From contig CAZKNJ010000005.1 of assembly GCA_964554185.1 (NCBI GenBank), positions 1 to 64,000 of the forward strand: a stretch of DNA of 64,000 nucleotides, read 5' to 3'. This stretch comes from CAZKNJ01 sp964554185. Lineage in GTDB: Bacteria > 4484-113. Below, piece after piece: positions 62,601 through 64,000 of the stretch (position 1 is its first letter; every line of letters starts with the position of its first letter). The notes below the pieces were generated by a model. It did no database searches. It was not told the DNA's origin and saw nothing but the letters and a program-made list of their open reading frames with translations. Both the position numbers and the translations under genes were made by a program.

Positions 62601-64000
62601 ATGAGACTTATCGCAATAACATGCTTGCTCGCACTTGTGATGGGCATCGCCGCATTCGCCGAGGAGCCGGTGGAGAATCCCTTTTACGAGGACAACCTCG
62701 CGCTCTACCAAGAGGCGCTGGCGCTGCAGGGCAGCCTTGAGGTCGCCGCGACCGCACATACCCGCGACGACGCCACCAACTTCGGGGAGCGGCAACACAT
62801 TGACAGCTGGCCGCTGGCGCTTTCGGAGCTAGACCTGCGCTTCTACGACAAGGCGGACGCGGTGTTTGATGTCAGGGGCGAGATGCTCCACAAAGACCGG
62901 CTGTACCTGGATTCGTGGATGGCCGGCGACCACGTCAAAGGCCACTTCAACCTCGCCCGCCAGCGGACGCAAAACGCGAACCAGGCGCCGATTCCGGGCT
63001 TCGCCTGGAGCCTGTCGCGGCATTTGGCGCAGGACGCCAGCCTGGAACTCTGGCTGGGGCACGACCGGGAGTTCGCCGTGGGAGTATCCGAATACTCGGT
63101 TGACCGCCAACCGCTCAGCAATCTCGCGGTAGATGAGACCACGCGCCGTGGGTGGATGGACTACCTGTACCAGCGTGGCGAATGGGAGGCCCGGGCGAAC
63201 CTCTGGGTTCAGCAGCGCAACGAGCCGCAGATCGGTATGGACAACGCGGCCTCAGAGGGACTTGACCTCGCGCTGGCCTGGCAGCCTACCGACTCTGACC
63301 GTCTGTCAGCGGGCTTCCGGCGGGTGGCGTCGGACACTGCCGACTTGAACGCGGGCGAGCTGGGCCGCAACGACTTTGAGCTTGAATGGAATCACCGCTT
63401 CGGCGGGAGCAACCCGATTGGCCTGCGCACTTATTACGAGCGCCGCGTATACGAGGAGACGGCCACGCTCAATTCGCACTGGGGCGTGCGCAACCGCTAT
63501 GGCCTGAATCTGCGCACCTCGGCGGGCGATGTGCGCCTGCTGGAGGGCGGCTGGAAGCGCGAGGATTACAGCTACGAACGGCTGACCTACGAAGTGCCCG
63601 GGGTAACCGGCCTGGCCTATGTGACGGGGCTGACGCCGATTGATTGGGCGCTATTCTACGATCCCATGACAGTTAAGGCGGACACCTGGTACTTGAACAC
63701 CCGCGCCGATCTGGGCAACCACGGAGCGTGGTTTGCAGGCGGCCTGAAACTGCGCCGGATGGACGACACTATGGGCACCGCGCCCATCGGCACGATAGCG
63801 CTGCGCCGCGACCGCGAGTTGAGCTACAACGCGCTGTTCTATGTACCGATAACGCCTGAAGTCGCATTGAACCTTGACCACACGTACTCCGACTGGGATA
63901 ACGGCCCCAGCGGCGGCCACACTTCGCTATTTGGGGCGGCGCTGAACTGGACGCCCTGCGAGCGCAGCCAGTTCAATGTGCGGTACAACCGCTGGAGTAC
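62601..64000 (+). CDS. MtrB/PioB-like outer-membrane barrel (runs off the window)
   Basis: The frame is open from ATG 62601 to the end of the window (about 466 codons). GGAG lies 7 bases before the ATG. It has a signal peptide (LIAITCLLALVMGIAAFAEE), then many amphipathic strands (YLYQRGEWEARANLWVQQRNEPQ, LDLALAWQPTDSDRLSAGFRRV, LRTYYERRVYEET), as in the decaheme-associated barrel family MtrB/PioB. The CXXC near the mature N-terminus of Shewanella MtrB is not visible. It would hold the decaheme cytochrome and carry electrons across the outer membrane. C-terminus not seen. Confidence 0.85.
   Translation, partial: MRLIAITCLLALVMGIAAFAEEPVENPFYEDNLALYQEALALQGSLEVAATAHTRDDATNFGERQHIDSWPLALSELDLRFYDKADAVFDVRGEMLHKDRLYLDSWMAGDHVKGHFNLARQRTQNANQAPIPGFAWSLSRHLAQDASLELWLGHDREFAVGVSEYSVDRQPLSNLAVDETTRRGWMDYLYQRGEWEARANLWVQQRNEPQIGMDNAASEGLDLALAWQPTDSDRLSAGFRRVASDTADLNAGELGRNDFELEWNHRFGGSNPIGLRTYYERRVYEETATLNSHWGVRNRYGLNLRTSAGDVRLLEGGWKREDYSYERLTYEVPGVTGLAYVTGLTPIDWALFYDPMTVKADTWYLNTRADLGNHGAWFAGGLKLRRMDDTMGTAPIGTIALRRDRELSYNALFYVPITPEVALNLDHTYSDWDNGPSGGHTSLFGAALNWTPCERSQFNVRYNRWS

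Overview
The window (high GC, roughly 60% by eye) reads as chromosomal DNA of a diderm bacterium. The evidence for an outer membrane is two or three beta-barrel proteins, a TolC-type channel, a tripartite RND pump and many lipoproteins. A run of exactly 100 N marks a scaffold gap, so this looks like a draft or metagenome assembly. The sequence does not let me name the phylum. I saw no rRNA, tRNA, CRISPR array, phage or insertion sequence.

Layout. 1-9.5 kb holds an NYN-domain protein behind a leader hairpin, a dprA-topA-thiamine-binding operon, a small barrel protein, murA, a flippase and a sugar-nucleotide epimerase. 9.6-15.7 kb holds an alanine-dehydrogenase-family enzyme, an acyl-CoA:acetate CoA-transferase-like enzyme, a conserved protein of unknown function, a FetAB-like ABC transporter, a solo LON-N domain protein and a PduO-type adenosyltransferase. 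15.7-31 kb is rich in large secreted lipoproteins built from IPT/TIG, Ig-like and dockerin-like domains: two subtilisin-family proteases, a papain-family protease split by an in-frame TGA, and an FN3/IPT protein. purA, a SpoIID-like protein and a tetraheme cytochrome lie between them. Two of the proteases share a 728-bp direct repeat with no mismatch found.

31.3-41.4 kb starts with an L-lactate permease and continues with a complete phosphate module: response regulator, sensor kinase, porin, pstSCAB and phoU. In front of the porin are four CTAA half-sites spaced exactly 11 bp, a candidate Pho box. 41.5-45.6 kb holds two more IPT lipoproteins, one reduced to half a domain, plus a transglutaminase-like protein and a small membrane protein. 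45.6-53.9 kb is a metal (probably Cu/Ag) efflux locus. A BlaI-like repressor and an M56 membrane protease are divergent from tolC-like, two NosL-like, cusB-like and cusA-like genes.

54-64 kb is the most striking part: two very large multiheme lipoproteins, the System II cytochrome c maturation pair ccsA-resB, and a divergent DmsE/MtrA-like decaheme cytochrome followed by an MtrB/PioB-like barrel that runs off the window. Together these look like a porin-cytochrome conduit for electron transfer across the outer membrane, with its surface cytochromes and its heme-attachment machinery side by side.

Two themes cross the regions. Many start codons lie only 6-12 nt behind an extended -10 box, which suggests leaderless transcripts. 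Five secreted proteins end in the same short tail, L-[AP]-P-P-x-L-x4-Q-[FYR], directly after their last IPT domain.
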